Source of the DNA: Oryzomicrobium terrae
Lineage (GTDB): Bacteria; Pseudomonadota; Gammaproteobacteria; Burkholderiales; Rhodocyclaceae
Reading direction: 5' to 3'
Assembly: GCF_008274805.1 (NCBI RefSeq)
Contig: NZ_CP022579.1
Span: 1,612,001 to 1,676,000 of the forward strand
Length of the DNA: 64,000 nt
Shown piece by piece: positions 53,879-62,064 of the stretch. The notes under the pieces are model-generated. The model was given only the letters and a program-made list of their open reading frames with translations, was not told where the DNA came from and did no database searches. Position 1 is the stretch's first letter, and every line of letters starts with the position of its first letter. Position numbers and translations under genes: made by a program.

Positions 53879-55396
53879 TCAGTCCTTGCGCATGTGCGGG
53901 AAGAGGATCACGTCGCGGATGGCCGGGCTGTCGGTGAGCAGCATCACCAGACGGTCGATGCCGATGCCGCAGCCGCCGGTGGGAGGCAGACCGTACTCCA
54001 GGGCGCGGATGTAGTCGGCGTCGTAGTACATGGCCTCTTCATCGCCCGCATCCTTGGCCTGGGCCTGGGCGAGGAAGCGCTCGGCCTGGTCTTCCGGATC
54101 GTTCAGCTCGGAGAAGCCGTTGGCGATCTCGCGGCCGACGATGAACAGCTCGAAGCGCTCGGTGATCTCGGGATCGGAATCGCTCTTGCGTGCCAGGGGC
54201 GACACTTCCACCGGGTAGTCGACGATGAAGGTCGGCTCCCACAGCTGGGCTTCGGCGGTTTCTTCGAAGAACATCAGTTGCAGGGCGCCCAGACCCATGT
54301 CGCTGCGCGGGTCGGCCTTCATTTCGCGCAGCTTGTGGCGCAGCCAGGCGGCGTCGGTCAGCTGGGCCTCGGTGTACTCGGGGCAGTGCTTCATCACCGC
54401 CTGGACGATGGTCAGGCGGTGGAAAGGCTTGGACAGGTCCAGCACCCGGCCCTGGTATTCGAATACCTCGGTGCCCAGGGCATCCCGGGCGGCGTGGCGC
54501 AGTAGGCCTTCGGTGAAATCCATGAGGGTCTGGTAGTCGGCGTAGGCCTCGTAGAACTCCATCATGGTGAATTCGGGGTTGTGCCGGGGCGAGACGCCTT
54601 CGTTGCGGAAGTTGCGGTTAACTTCGAAGACCTTCTCGAAGCCACCCACCACCAGGCGCTTCAGGTACAGCTCGGGAGCGATGCGCAGGAACATTTCCAT
54701 GTCCAGCGCGTTGTGGTGGGTGACGAAGGGCTTGGCCGAGGCACCGCCGGGGATGGGGTGCATCATCGGCGTTTCGACTTCGAGGAAGCCGGCATGGACC
54801 ATGTAGTTGCGGATGGACTGGATCATCCGGCTACGGGCCAGGAAGGTGAACCGGGAGTTCTCGTTGGTGATCAGGTCCAGGTAGCGCTGGCGGTAGCGCT
54901 GCTCGATGTCGGTCAGGCCGTGGAACTTCTCGGGCAGGGGGCGCAGGCACTTGGAGAGCAGACGCACCTCGCTGGCCTTGACGGTCAGTTCGCCGGTCTT
55001 GGTGCGGAACAGGGTGCCGACCACGCCGACGATGTCGCCGCTGTCCCAGTGTTTGAAGTCGGTGTAGACCTCTTCGCCCACCGCGTCCTTGGCCACGTAG
55101 ATCTGGATGCGGCCGGACAGGTCCTGGATGGTGATGAAGGAGGCCTTGCCCATGACCCGCTTGAGCATGATGCGGCCCGCCACCTTCACTTCCACCGGGG
55201 TGGCTTCCAGGGCTTCGCCGTCCTTGTCGCCGTAGATCTCGAACAGCTTGCCGGCGGTGTTCTCACGCTTGAAGTCGTTCGGGTAGGCGGCACCGGATTC
55301 ACGCCATTTGCCAAGCTTGGCGCGGCGTTCGGCGATGATGTGGTTTTCGTCCTGGGGAAGCTCGTTGGTTGGGTGTGCTTGGGCTGCGTCGGTCAT
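53879..55396 (-). CDS. lysS: Lysine--tRNA ligase (class II)
   Basis: Class II synthetase of 505 residues. The N-terminal OB-fold anticodon domain has [27 protein letters not shown], motif 1 is [21 protein letters not shown], motif 2 is [25 protein letters not shown], and motif 3 is [16 protein letters not shown]. The ATG at 55396 ([19 protein letters not shown]) is the family start. It follows prfB on the same strand with about 160 bases between, the usual pairing in proteobacteria. Confidence 0.96.
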   Translation of the reverse strand: MTDAAQAHPTNELPQDENHIIAERRAKLGKWRESGAAYPNDFKRENTAGKLFEIYGDKDGEALEATPVEVKVAGRIMLKRVMGKASFITIQDLSGRIQIYVAKDAVGEEVYTDFKHWDSGDIVGVVGTLFRTKTGELTVKASEVRLLSKCLRPLPEKFHGLTDIEQRYRQRYLDLITNENSRFTFLARSRMIQSIRNYMVHAGFLEVETPMMHPIPGGASAKPFVTHHNALDMEMFLRIAPELYLKRLVVGGFEKVFEVNRNFRNEGVSPRHNPEFTMMEFYEAYADYQTLMDFTEGLLRHAARDALGTEVFEYQGRVLDLSKPFHRLTIVQAVMKHCPEYTEAQLTDAAWLRHKLREMKADPRSDMGLGALQLMFFEETAEAQLWEPTFIVDYPVEVSPLARKSDSDPEITERFELFIVGREIANGFSELNDPEDQAERFLAQAQAKDAGDEEAMYYDADYIRALEYGLPPTGGCGIGIDRLVMLLTDSPAIRDVILFPHMRKD

Positions 55397-55523
55397 GGTG
55401 GTCTTTCGTGCGTGGCGTGGGGAGGCGCCACCGGAATCGTGCGTAATTCGTGCTTGACGTGCGTTGCAATGCATCATTTTCGCACATCGCGCCGGAGACG
55501 ACGCGGGTGCGCGGGCCAACAAC

Positions 55524-55547
55524 CCTCCGGGACCTGAGCCCCGGAGG
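55524..55547. other. Stem-loop between prfB and lysS
   Basis: CCTCCGGG (55524-55531) and CCCGGAGG (55540-55547) form an 8-bp stem just downstream of the prfB stop on the minus strand. It may partly end prfB transcription before lysS. No T-run. Confidence 0.35.
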
Positions 55548-55557
55548 CGGTCGGCGT

Positions 55558-56662
55558 TTAGACGCCCTGTTTCAGGCTGGCCTCGATGAACGGATCCAGG
55601 TCGCCGTCGAGGACGCCCTGGGTGTTGCCCACTTCGACGTTGGTGCGCAGATCCTTGATGCGCGACTGGTCGAGCACGTAGGAACGGATCTGGTGGCCCC
55701 AGCCGATATCGGACTTGGCGTCCTCCAGCTTCTGCTGCTCGGCCTGGCGCTTGCGCAGTTCATGCTCGAACAGGCGGGCACGCAGCATCTTCCAGGCTTC
55801 GTCCCGGTTGCGGTGCTGGGAACGGTCGTTCTGGCACTGCACGACGATGCCGCTGGGCACGTGGGTGAGGCGCACCGCCGAGTCGGTCTTGTTGATGTGC
55901 TGGCCGCCGGCGCCGGAAGCCCGGTAGGTGTCGGTGCGCACGTCGGCCGGGTTGATCTCGATTTCGATCGAGTCGTCCACTTCCGGGTAGATGAACACCG
56001 AGGTGAAGCTGGTGTGGCGCCGGGCGTTGGAGTCGAAGGGGCTCTTGCGCACCAGGCGGTGGATGCCTGTTTCGGTACGCAGCATGCCGTAGGCGTAGTC
56101 GCCGCTGATCTTGATGGTGGCGCTCTTGATGCCTGCCACTTCACCCTCGGACTCTTCCAGCACCTCGGCGGTGTAGCCGCGCCGCTCGCAGTAGCGCAGG
56201 TACATGCGCAGCAGCATGGAGGCCCAGTCCTGGGCTTCGGTACCGCCGGCGCCAGCCTGGATTTCCAGGAAGCAGGGGTTGGGGTCCTGGGGGTTGTTGA
56301 ACATGCGCCGGAATTCGAGTTCGTGCACGTCCTTTTCCAGGCTGTCCACATCGCTCACGACGGACTGGAGCATGTCGTCGTCGCCTTCTTCCCGGCCCAT
56401 TTCAAAGAGCTCGCGGGCATCGGACAGGCTTTGTTCGATGGTGTCGAGGGACACCACCACCCCTTCCAGGGATTTCTTTTCCCGACCCAGTTCCTGGGCG
56501 ACTTTGGCGTCGTTCCAGATGGCGGGATCTTCGAGCTTTTTGGAAACCTCGACTAGGCGCTCTTTCTTGGCAGCGTAGTCAAAGATACCTCCGTAGGTCG
56601 GTGGTCCGCTGGGCGAGGTCGGCGAGGTGATTGGCGATGCTGTTGAGTTGTTCGGCTTCCAT
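55558..56662 (-). CDS. prfB: Peptide chain release factor 2 (programmed +1 frameshift)
   Basis: Release factor that reads UGA and UAA and triggers peptide release. The N-terminal 27 codons ([20 protein letters not shown], then TDLRRYL) run from ATG at 56662 to an in-frame TGA at 56581-56579; the rest continues in the +1 frame (DYAAKKERL) to the stop at 55558, giving about 367 residues. The GGQ motif ([10 protein letters not shown], about residue 250) and the anticodon-like SPF motif ([14 protein letters not shown]) are intact. The codon before the TGA is CTT, and GGAGG lies a few bases earlier. Confidence 0.96.
56578..56596 (-). promoter_or_regulatory. prfB: prfB frameshift signal
   Basis: On the minus strand the sequence reads CGGAGG-TAT-CTT-TGA-C: an internal Shine-Dalgarno-like GGAGG, slippery CTT and an in-frame TGA followed by C. 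This is the classical programmed +1 frameshift by which RF2 regulates its own level. Confidence 0.92.
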
Positions 56663-56865
56663 GGCGGTTTCCTATAGGGGCGCAGGCCTTGACGGCAGTG
56701 GAGCGGGCCCGGAGCGCGGCCCAGGGCAGGGCGGGCGAGGGGCCGGGCAAAACCTCATAGTATACCGCAGGGAGCCTGGTGCTTCGCTCATGATAGAGTC
56801 CATGGCCCTGTTCCAACTTTTGCTGCCGATGCCGGGCGAGCGAACCGCCAGCGGCGCCTGTTACC

Positions 56866-57798
56866 GTGACTTCTCCCAATTCTTCTTCCGCTGCGCCGGA
56901 GCGTGCCGTTGAGCACGAACGCCTGCCGGCCCTGGGCCTGCTGCTGCTGGCTGCGATCGCTGTCGGCTGGGGGCTCAACTGGCCGATCATGAAGGTGGTG
57001 CTGTCGGAGGTGCCGCCCCTGAGCTTTCGCGGTTCCTGCCTGACCTTGGGCGGCCTGGGCATGTTGTTCCTGGCCCGCTGCACCGGGCAGTCCCCGCGCA
57101 TTCCTGCCGGTGCCATGCCGCGCCTGCTGCTGCTGTCTGCGACCAACATCGTCGGCTGGAACGTATTGATCGTGTATGGCCTGCTTACGCTGCCTTCGGG
57201 GCGGGGGGCGCTGCTCGGCTACACCATGCCCTTGTGGGGCATCTGCCTGTCGGTGTGGCTGCTCAAGGAACAGTTCACTGCGCGCAAGCTTCTCGGCCTG
57301 ATCCTGGGATTTTCCGGTGTGGGGTTGTTGATCGGCGAAAGCCTGGGCGTGCTGTCCGCCACGCCCGTGGGGGTGGCCTGCATGCTCGGTGCGGCCTTTT
57401 TCTGGGCCCTGGGTGTGGTCCTGATCAAGCGTTTGCCGGTCGCCATGCCGACCATGGCGTTGACCGGCTGGATGATGCTGCTGGGTGGGGTGCCGATCGC
57501 CGTGGCGGCGCTGCTGCTGGAAACGGACAAGTGGCATCCCCTGACCTTCTGGCCGGCGTTTGGCCTGGTCTACAACCTCTTCGTCGCCTTCATGTTCTGC
57601 TACTGGGCCTGGAACCGTATCGTACTGATGGTGCCGGTGTCGGTATCGTCCCTGTCGTCCTTGGTCACGCCGCTGATCGGCCTCGCCGGTGGCATGGCCT
57701 TTCTCGGCGAGCGGCCGGGCTGGCAGGAGGCCCTGGCGGCGGCCTGCATTCTCGGCGCCCTGGCGGTGGTGTCGTTACCGGGGCGCCGCGATCGCTGA
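56866..57798 (+). CDS. EamA/DMT family transporter
   Basis: Ten-helix metabolite exporter of 310 residues with two EamA repeats (LLAAIAVGWGLNWPIMKVV, and GLVYNLFVAFMFCYWAWNRIV with SVSSLSSLVTPLIGLAGG). The start is GTG at 56866; the frame begins with a short polar N-terminus. Substrate unknown. It is divergent from prfB with about 200 bases between and converges on a small minus-strand gene. Confidence 0.88.
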   Translation: MTSPNSSSAAPERAVEHERLPALGLLLLAAIAVGWGLNWPIMKVVLSEVPPLSFRGSCLTLGGLGMLFLARCTGQSPRIPAGAMPRLLLLSATNIVGWNVLIVYGLLTLPSGRGALLGYTMPLWGICLSVWLLKEQFTARKLLGLILGFSGVGLLIGESLGVLSATPVGVACMLGAAFFWALGVVLIKRLPVAMPTMALTGWMMLLGGVPIAVAALLLETDKWHPLTFWPAFGLVYNLFVAFMFCYWAWNRIVLMVPVSVSSLSSLVTPLIGLAGGMAFLGERPGWQEALAAACILGALAVVSLPGRRDR

Positions 57799-57834
57799 GA
57801 GGCGGGACGGTGTGGGGGGAACGGCCCCGACCGT

Positions 57835-58029
57835 TCAACCCGGTGGAGATGGGGACATGGCATTGGCTTGGCGTTGCGCCAGTTCGTCGAGGATGCGCCG
57901 GCGCACCACCTGGCGGAGGGCAGCCTTGCACGCTGGGCTGCATGTCATCTGGCGGCCGTAGCTGAGGCGATCAAGGATGTCCGGCACGTCGTGGATCTGG
58001 CCGCAGACCGGGCAGCAGTGCGCAACCAT
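57835..58029 (-). CDS. Small zinc-ribbon-like protein
   Basis: A 64-residue protein with a CPVCG knuckle (residues 6-9) and CSPAC (about 30-34), four Cys that could bind one zinc, then a basic helix (RQVVRRRILDELAQR). AAGGAG at a good distance precedes the ATG at 58029, which supports translation. It lies 11 bases after the stop of the next gene upstream, so the two form an operon. Function unknown. Confidence 0.7.
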   Translation of the reverse strand: MVAHCCPVCGQIHDVPDILDRLSYGRQMTCSPACKAALRQVVRRRILDELAQRQANAMSPSPPG

Positions 58030-58040
58030 GGCTGCACTCC

Positions 58041-58355
58041 TTACAGAGCACGAGAGGCATAGCGGGCGAGGTCAGCTGGTTGGGCTGCCACCGCCGGCGA
58101 TACCAGCATGACTTCACGGCGAGGCGTGTCCGCCAGCCCGATCGCCAGAGTGATGGCGGCGGCGCTGGCAGCAGCAACCGCCAGGCGGAGCGGGGTTTCC
58201 CAGCGCTTTAATGCCTGCGCCAGGGCCGCACAGCCATGGGCGTCGGAGGCGAACGTCTGGAACAGGATTTCTTCGCCGGGTCGGTCGGCCAGGCGCGTGG
58301 CGATGCGTAGCAGGTCGTGTTCCAGGGTGATGCCGATACAGATGACGCGCTTCAT
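58041..58355 (-). CDS. Small protein of unknown function
   Basis: The 104-residue protein starts MKRVICIGITLEHDLLRIATRLADRPGEEILFQTFASDAHGCAALAQALKRW (shown in the sequence, ATG at 58355) and then has one hydrophobic stretch (LAVAAASAAAITLAIGLADT), which could be a membrane helix or a buried strand-helix. The GAGG upstream supports the start. It is the first gene of an operon with the zinc-ribbon-like protein at 57835. I recognise no family. Confidence 0.6.
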   Translation of the reverse strand: MKRVICIGITLEHDLLRIATRLADRPGEEILFQTFASDAHGCAALAQALKRWETPLRLAVAAASAAAITLAIGLADTPRREVMLVSPAVAAQPADLARYASRAL

Positions 58356-58440
58356 CGAGGGAGCTCCTCTTGGTTCCGGATTTGTTATCCGTATGGCGTC
58401 AGCGTAGGCCCGGCGGCGCAAGGCCGGCATCAAGAACGTT

Positions 58441-58468
58441 CCCTTGACGGTAAAGAACCCGTCAAGGG
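58441..58468. other. Perfect 10-bp inverted repeat
   Basis: CCCTTGACGG (58441-58450) and CCGTCAAGGG (58459-58468) with an 8-base gap. It lies 18 bases downstream of the transglutaminase-like stop and about 90 bases upstream of the small-protein operon, both on the minus strand. It could be a terminator stem without T-run or an operator; both halves contain TTGAC. Confidence 0.5.
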
Positions 58469-58485
58469 TCAAGCGGCGGCGCGGA

Positions 58486-59745
58486 TCAGCTCTCGACCGT
58501 ACGCGATTCCTGCTGCCAAGTGATGGCGTCTGCAGGCAGCAGCACTGCCTCGGGGCCATCCCCCAGGGCGACCTGGGGGGCCATGACCCAGCCGAGAGGG
58601 CGGCTTGGGCCACCGGGCAGGCGGACGTCGCTGCCGGCGTGGTAGGCGATCCAGTTCATCTCCCAAAAGCCGAACAGGCGTTTTTTCAGGGCCGAGGTTT
58701 TCGGATCTTCGGCGCGCAGATTGTCCTGGGCGATGGCACGGCGTACATCGGCCGGGTCAACGGGCACCCAGCCGTAGGCCGCCACATAGAACTCGGCACG
58801 ACAGTGCTGGGCCGCGGCGATGTTGCCGCTGGCACCCAGGCTGGGGAACTGGCGCGATTCGCCGATGCGCTGGCCATAGACCACCCGGGCGGGGATGCCC
58901 GAAGCCCGGCACAGGCCGACGAACAGGGTGCTGGCGTTCCAGCCCGTGACATCGTCGCACAAGGTGATCTGCCGATCGGCGCCGATCAGGTTCTGTACAT
59001 CGCCACTGGGGCAGTCGTTGCGTCCGGCGGACTTGATCGGCTGGTCGATGATCCAGTCGTAGAACGCCCGGGCCTGGGGCATGGGCTCGCGGATGCGACC
59101 GGAGATACGCTCGGCGGCATCGGCGATGGCACCATCCAAGGGCAAGCGGCTGCTGCCCTGCAGGTAGCGCTGCAGGGTGTCGTCGTCCTCGTGGCGGTTG
59201 CCACGCCGGGTGATGTCGAAGAGGCGCTGTCGGGTGGCTACGCGGCTGCTGATTTCCAGCTCCGGGGTGACGCCGTCCTTCCAGTCGGCTACCAGGAAGG
59301 TGATATCGCTGTAGGGGTCGCGCTTCAGGCCGATGCGCTCGAAGTTGCCTTTCCAGGTGACGTCCATCTCCCGTTGCCAGTCCGATTCCCGGGGCAGGGG
59401 AATCCAGGCGCGACTACGGCCGCGGCCCGGCAGCTTGGCCTGGAGGCGGCCGGTCAACTGGTACTCGCGCCATTCGAACTGGGGGGGCGGGGTGAGGGAC
59501 ACCGGGGTCAGGGGGCGGGACTGGCGGAAGCCGCTACCACTGGTTTCGCGCAGGCTGGAACTGGCGCCCTTCTTGGCGATGGGTTTGGCCTGGGTTTTGG
59601 CACCAGGTTTGGCGCCTGCTTTACCGGCAGGTTTGCCGGCCGGTTTGGCCGGGGCCGCCTTTTTCTGGACCGGCTTGGCCAGGACGGGGGCGGCGGAGAA
59701 GAGGGAAATGAACGCCGAGGCGGCGAGGAAAGCGCGTCGTTTCAT
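58486..59745 (-). CDS. Transglutaminase-like domain protein, exported
   Basis: The 419-residue protein begins with an export signal (MKRRAFLAASAFISLFSAAPVLA), followed by a Lys/Ala/Pro/Gly low-complexity linker (about 24-62), a beta-rich domain and a transglutaminase-like core. Core motifs are LFVGLCRASGIPARVVYGQRI, QHCRAEFYVAAYGWVPVDPADVRR (catalytic His and Asp regions) and LKKRLFGFWEMNWIAYH. The nucleophile position, normally a Cys in GKC-x3-NxLFVGL, aligns with Gly in VTGWNASTLFVGL. A Cys four residues earlier (LCDDV) may substitute or the domain may be inactive. The gene follows phoH on the minus strand, after a terminator. Confidence 0.85.
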   Translation of the reverse strand: MKRRAFLAASAFISLFSAAPVLAKPVQKKAAPAKPAGKPAGKAGAKPGAKTQAKPIAKKGASSSLRETSGSGFRQSRPLTPVSLTPPPQFEWREYQLTGRLQAKLPGRGRSRAWIPLPRESDWQREMDVTWKGNFERIGLKRDPYSDITFLVADWKDGVTPELEISSRVATRQRLFDITRRGNRHEDDDTLQRYLQGSSRLPLDGAIADAAERISGRIREPMPQARAFYDWIIDQPIKSAGRNDCPSGDVQNLIGADRQITLCDDVTGWNASTLFVGLCRASGIPARVVYGQRIGESRQFPSLGASGNIAAAQHCRAEFYVAAYGWVPVDPADVRRAIAQDNLRAEDPKTSALKKRLFGFWEMNWIAYHAGSDVRLPGGPSRPLGWVMAPQVALGDGPEAVLLPADAITWQQESRTVES

Positions 59746-59766
59746 GGACTGATTGATCCGTTCGCA

Positions 59767-59808
59767 GGAAAAAATACGACCGCCGGGAGCGGGGCTCAGG
59801 GCGGTCGT
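59767..59808 (-). terminator. phoH terminator
   Basis: Stem ACGACCGCC / GGCGGTCGT (59776-59784, 59800-59808); on the minus strand it is followed by ATTTTTTCC. It separates phoH from the transglutaminase-like gene. Confidence 0.85.
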
Positions 59809-59830
59809 TGAAATTTGTATGGTTACAAAA

Positions 59831-61297
59831 TCATAGCACCTCGGCGGCGTGGTCGGCCAGGCGGGAGCGCTCGCCCCGCGCCAGGGTGACGTGGCCGGAG
59901 TGATCCCAGCCCTTGAAGCGGTCCACCACGTAGGTGAGGCCCGACGAGCCCTCGGTCAGGTAGGGGGTGTCGATCTGGGCGATGTTGCCCAGGCAGACCA
60001 CCTTGGTGCCCGGGCCGGCCCGGGTGATCAGGGTCTTCATCTGCTTGGGGGTGAGGTTCTGGGCCTCGTCGATGATCAGGTACTTGTTGAGGAAGGTGCG
60101 GCCGCGCATGAAGTTGAGGGATTTCACCTTGATGCGGCTGCGGATCAGGTCCTGGGTCGCCGCCCGGCCCCAGTCACCGGAACCGGCCTCGTCGTCGGTC
60201 TTGTTGAGGACCTCCAGGTTGTCTTCCAGGGCGCCCATCCAGGGGGCCATCTTCTCTTCCTCGGTACCGGGCAGGAAACCGATGTCCTCACCCACCGGCA
60301 CGGTCACCCGGGTCATGATGATCTCGGCGTAGAGCTTGCTCTCCAGCACCTGGGTCAGGCCCGCCGCCAGAGTCAGCAGGGTCTTGCCGGTGCCGGCCTG
60401 GCCGAGCAGGGTGACGAAGTCGATCTCCGGGTTCATCAGCAGATTGAGGGCGAAGTTCTGCTCCCGGTTGCGGGCTGTGATGCCCCATACGGCATTCTTT
60501 GGGTGGGAGTAGTCGGTGAGGGTTTCCAGCACCGCGGTCTTGCCCGAGACTTCCTTGACCCAGGCCGCCAGGGGGTTGCCCTGGCCTTCTTGCCAGACGA
60601 ACTCGTTGACCATGAACTGGGGGCACATGGGGCCAGTCAGGCGGTAGCGGGTCTTGCCGTTTTCCTTCCAGGACTCCATGCCCTGGCCATGCTTGTCCCA
60701 GAAGTTGGCGGGCAGTTCCTGGGTGCCGGCGTAGAGGACGTCCGTATCCTCCAGCACCTTGTCGTTGAAGTAATCCTCAGCGGCCAGGCCCAGGGCGCGG
60801 GCCTTGATGCGCATGTTGATGTCCTTGGACACCAGGATCACCTGGCGCTTCGGGTGCTTGCGCTGCAGGTGCACCAGCACCGACAGGATGTGGTTGTCGG
60901 CCTTGCCTGTAGGCAGCGCCGTGGGTAGCTCGCCCGAGATGGCCTCGGTCTGCAAGAACAGCCGGCCGGTGGCCAGCTTGTTGGACGGGCCGGTGAGTTC
61001 GACCCCTTCGTCGATGCTCTCGCTGGAGGCCACCAGCTCATCGAGCATGCGCGACACCTGGCGGACGTTGCGCGAGATTTCCGACATGCCCTTCTTGTGG
61101 TTATCCAGCTCCTCCAAGGTCATGATCGGAATGTAGATGTCGTGTTCCTCGAAGCGGAACAGACTGGTGGGGTCGTGCATCAGCACGTTGGTATCGAGGA
61201 CGAACAGCTTGGAGGGGCTGGCAGCGACCGCTTTTTTGGCTGCTTTGGGAGCGGTTTTCGGGGCGGCTTTGGCTTGCGCTGCAGATTGGCGGGCCAT
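59831..61297 (-). CDS. PIN domain plus PhoH-type ATPase
   Basis: The 488-residue protein combines an N-terminal Ala/Lys-rich tail, a PIN ribonuclease domain (about 47-180, LFVLDTNVLMHDPTSLFRFEEHD with the acidic DTN) and a C-terminal PhoH ATPase with Walker A GQAGTGKTLLTLAAGL (about 299), Walker B-like YLIIDEAQNLTPKQ and TRAGPGTKVVCLGNIAQIDTPY. This is the PhoH2/YlaK-like architecture thought to couple RNA unwinding to cleavage. ATG at 61297 after AAGGAAAC. Orientation places it downstream of the peroxiredoxin gene. Confidence 0.92.
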   Translation of the reverse strand: MARQSAAQAKAAPKTAPKAAKKAVAASPSKLFVLDTNVLMHDPTSLFRFEEHDIYIPIMTLEELDNHKKGMSEISRNVRQVSRMLDELVASSESIDEGVELTGPSNKLATGRLFLQTEAISGELPTALPTGKADNHILSVLVHLQRKHPKRQVILVSKDINMRIKARALGLAAEDYFNDKVLEDTDVLYAGTQELPANFWDKHGQGMESWKENGKTRYRLTGPMCPQFMVNEFVWQEGQGNPLAAWVKEVSGKTAVLETLTDYSHPKNAVWGITARNREQNFALNLLMNPEIDFVTLLGQAGTGKTLLTLAAGLTQVLESKLYAEIIMTRVTVPVGEDIGFLPGTEEEKMAPWMGALEDNLEVLNKTDDEAGSGDWGRAATQDLIRSRIKVKSLNFMRGRTFLNKYLIIDEAQNLTPKQMKTLITRAGPGTKVVCLGNIAQIDTPYLTEGSSGLTYVVDRFKGWDHSGHVTLARGERSRLADHAAEVL

Positions 61298-61406
61298 GGA
61301 GTTTCCTTGCGTTCGTTGATGACGAGACTGGGGGGCAACAAGCGACACGACGGCGGGGTGCTACGGATAAAACGGCGAAGCTAGGGAACCGTATAGCAAG
61401 GCAAGG

Positions 61407-61865
61407 TTACAGGGCGCGCACGGCGTCCAGCACGGCCTGGGCATGGCCGGGAACCTTCACTCCGCGCCATTCCTGGGCCAGCTTGCCGGTGCGGTCGAAG
61501 ACGAAGGTACTGCGCTCGATGCCGCGTACCTGCTTGCCGTACATGTTCTTCATCTTGATCACGCCGAAGGCATTGCAGACGGTTTCGTCGGTGTCGGAGA
61601 GCAGTTCGAAGGGCAGTTCCAGCTTGGCCTTGAAGTTGGCGTGGGATTTCAGGCTGTCCCGGGAAATGCCGACGACGACGGCCCCCGCGGCGAGGAAATC
61701 GGCATAAAGGTCGCGGAACTGTCCGGCCTCGGTGGTGCAGCCCGGGGTGCTGTCCTTGGGATAGAAATAAACCACGACCGCCTGGCCGGCCTGGGTGGCT
61801 GCTGCCAGGTGAAAGTCGCCGCCGGTGCCGGGGAGGGTGAAGTCGGCGGGTACGCTAGTGCTCAT
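61407..61865 (-). CDS. bcp: Thioredoxin-dependent peroxiredoxin, PrxQ/Bcp type
   Basis: Thiol peroxidase of 152 residues. The peroxidatic Cys is Cys43 in PKDSTPGCTTEAG; the second Cys five residues later, found in E. coli Bcp, is absent (Gly48). Cys97 in ETVCNAFGV could resolve the disulfide. GISRDSLKSHANFKAKLELPF and STFVFDRTGKL complete the fold. AAGGAG precedes the ATG at 61865. Confidence 0.92.
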   Translation of the reverse strand: MSTSVPADFTLPGTGGDFHLAAATQAGQAVVVYFYPKDSTPGCTTEAGQFRDLYADFLAAGAVVVGISRDSLKSHANFKAKLELPFELLSDTDETVCNAFGVIKMKNMYGKQVRGIERSTFVFDRTGKLAQEWRGVKVPGHAQAVLDAVRAL

Positions 61866-61975
61866 CGGGGTCTCCTTGAAAGGCCGAAAATGCATTCGTT
61901 AGGGCCATTCTCAGGAAAGTGGCGCTTCCCGGCAAGTGTGTCTGCGCAAACGCGCTGGGCCCGGCCGTTACCGGG

Positions 61976-62018
61976 CACCCTCTGGAGATTGGCTTGTGGC
62001 GCGGTTCTCCAGAGGGTG
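61976..62018. other. Perfect 13-bp inverted repeat downstream of chemoreceptor
   Basis: CACCCTCTGGAGA (61976-61988) and TCTCCAGAGGGTG (62006-62018) with a 17-base gap, between the peroxiredoxin start and the chemoreceptor stop. No T-run follows on the minus strand. Confidence 0.6.
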
Positions 62019-62064
62019 GGGGGTATGACGTCTTCTTCCGCGGTGTGGCGGCCGGCCTTAGCCG

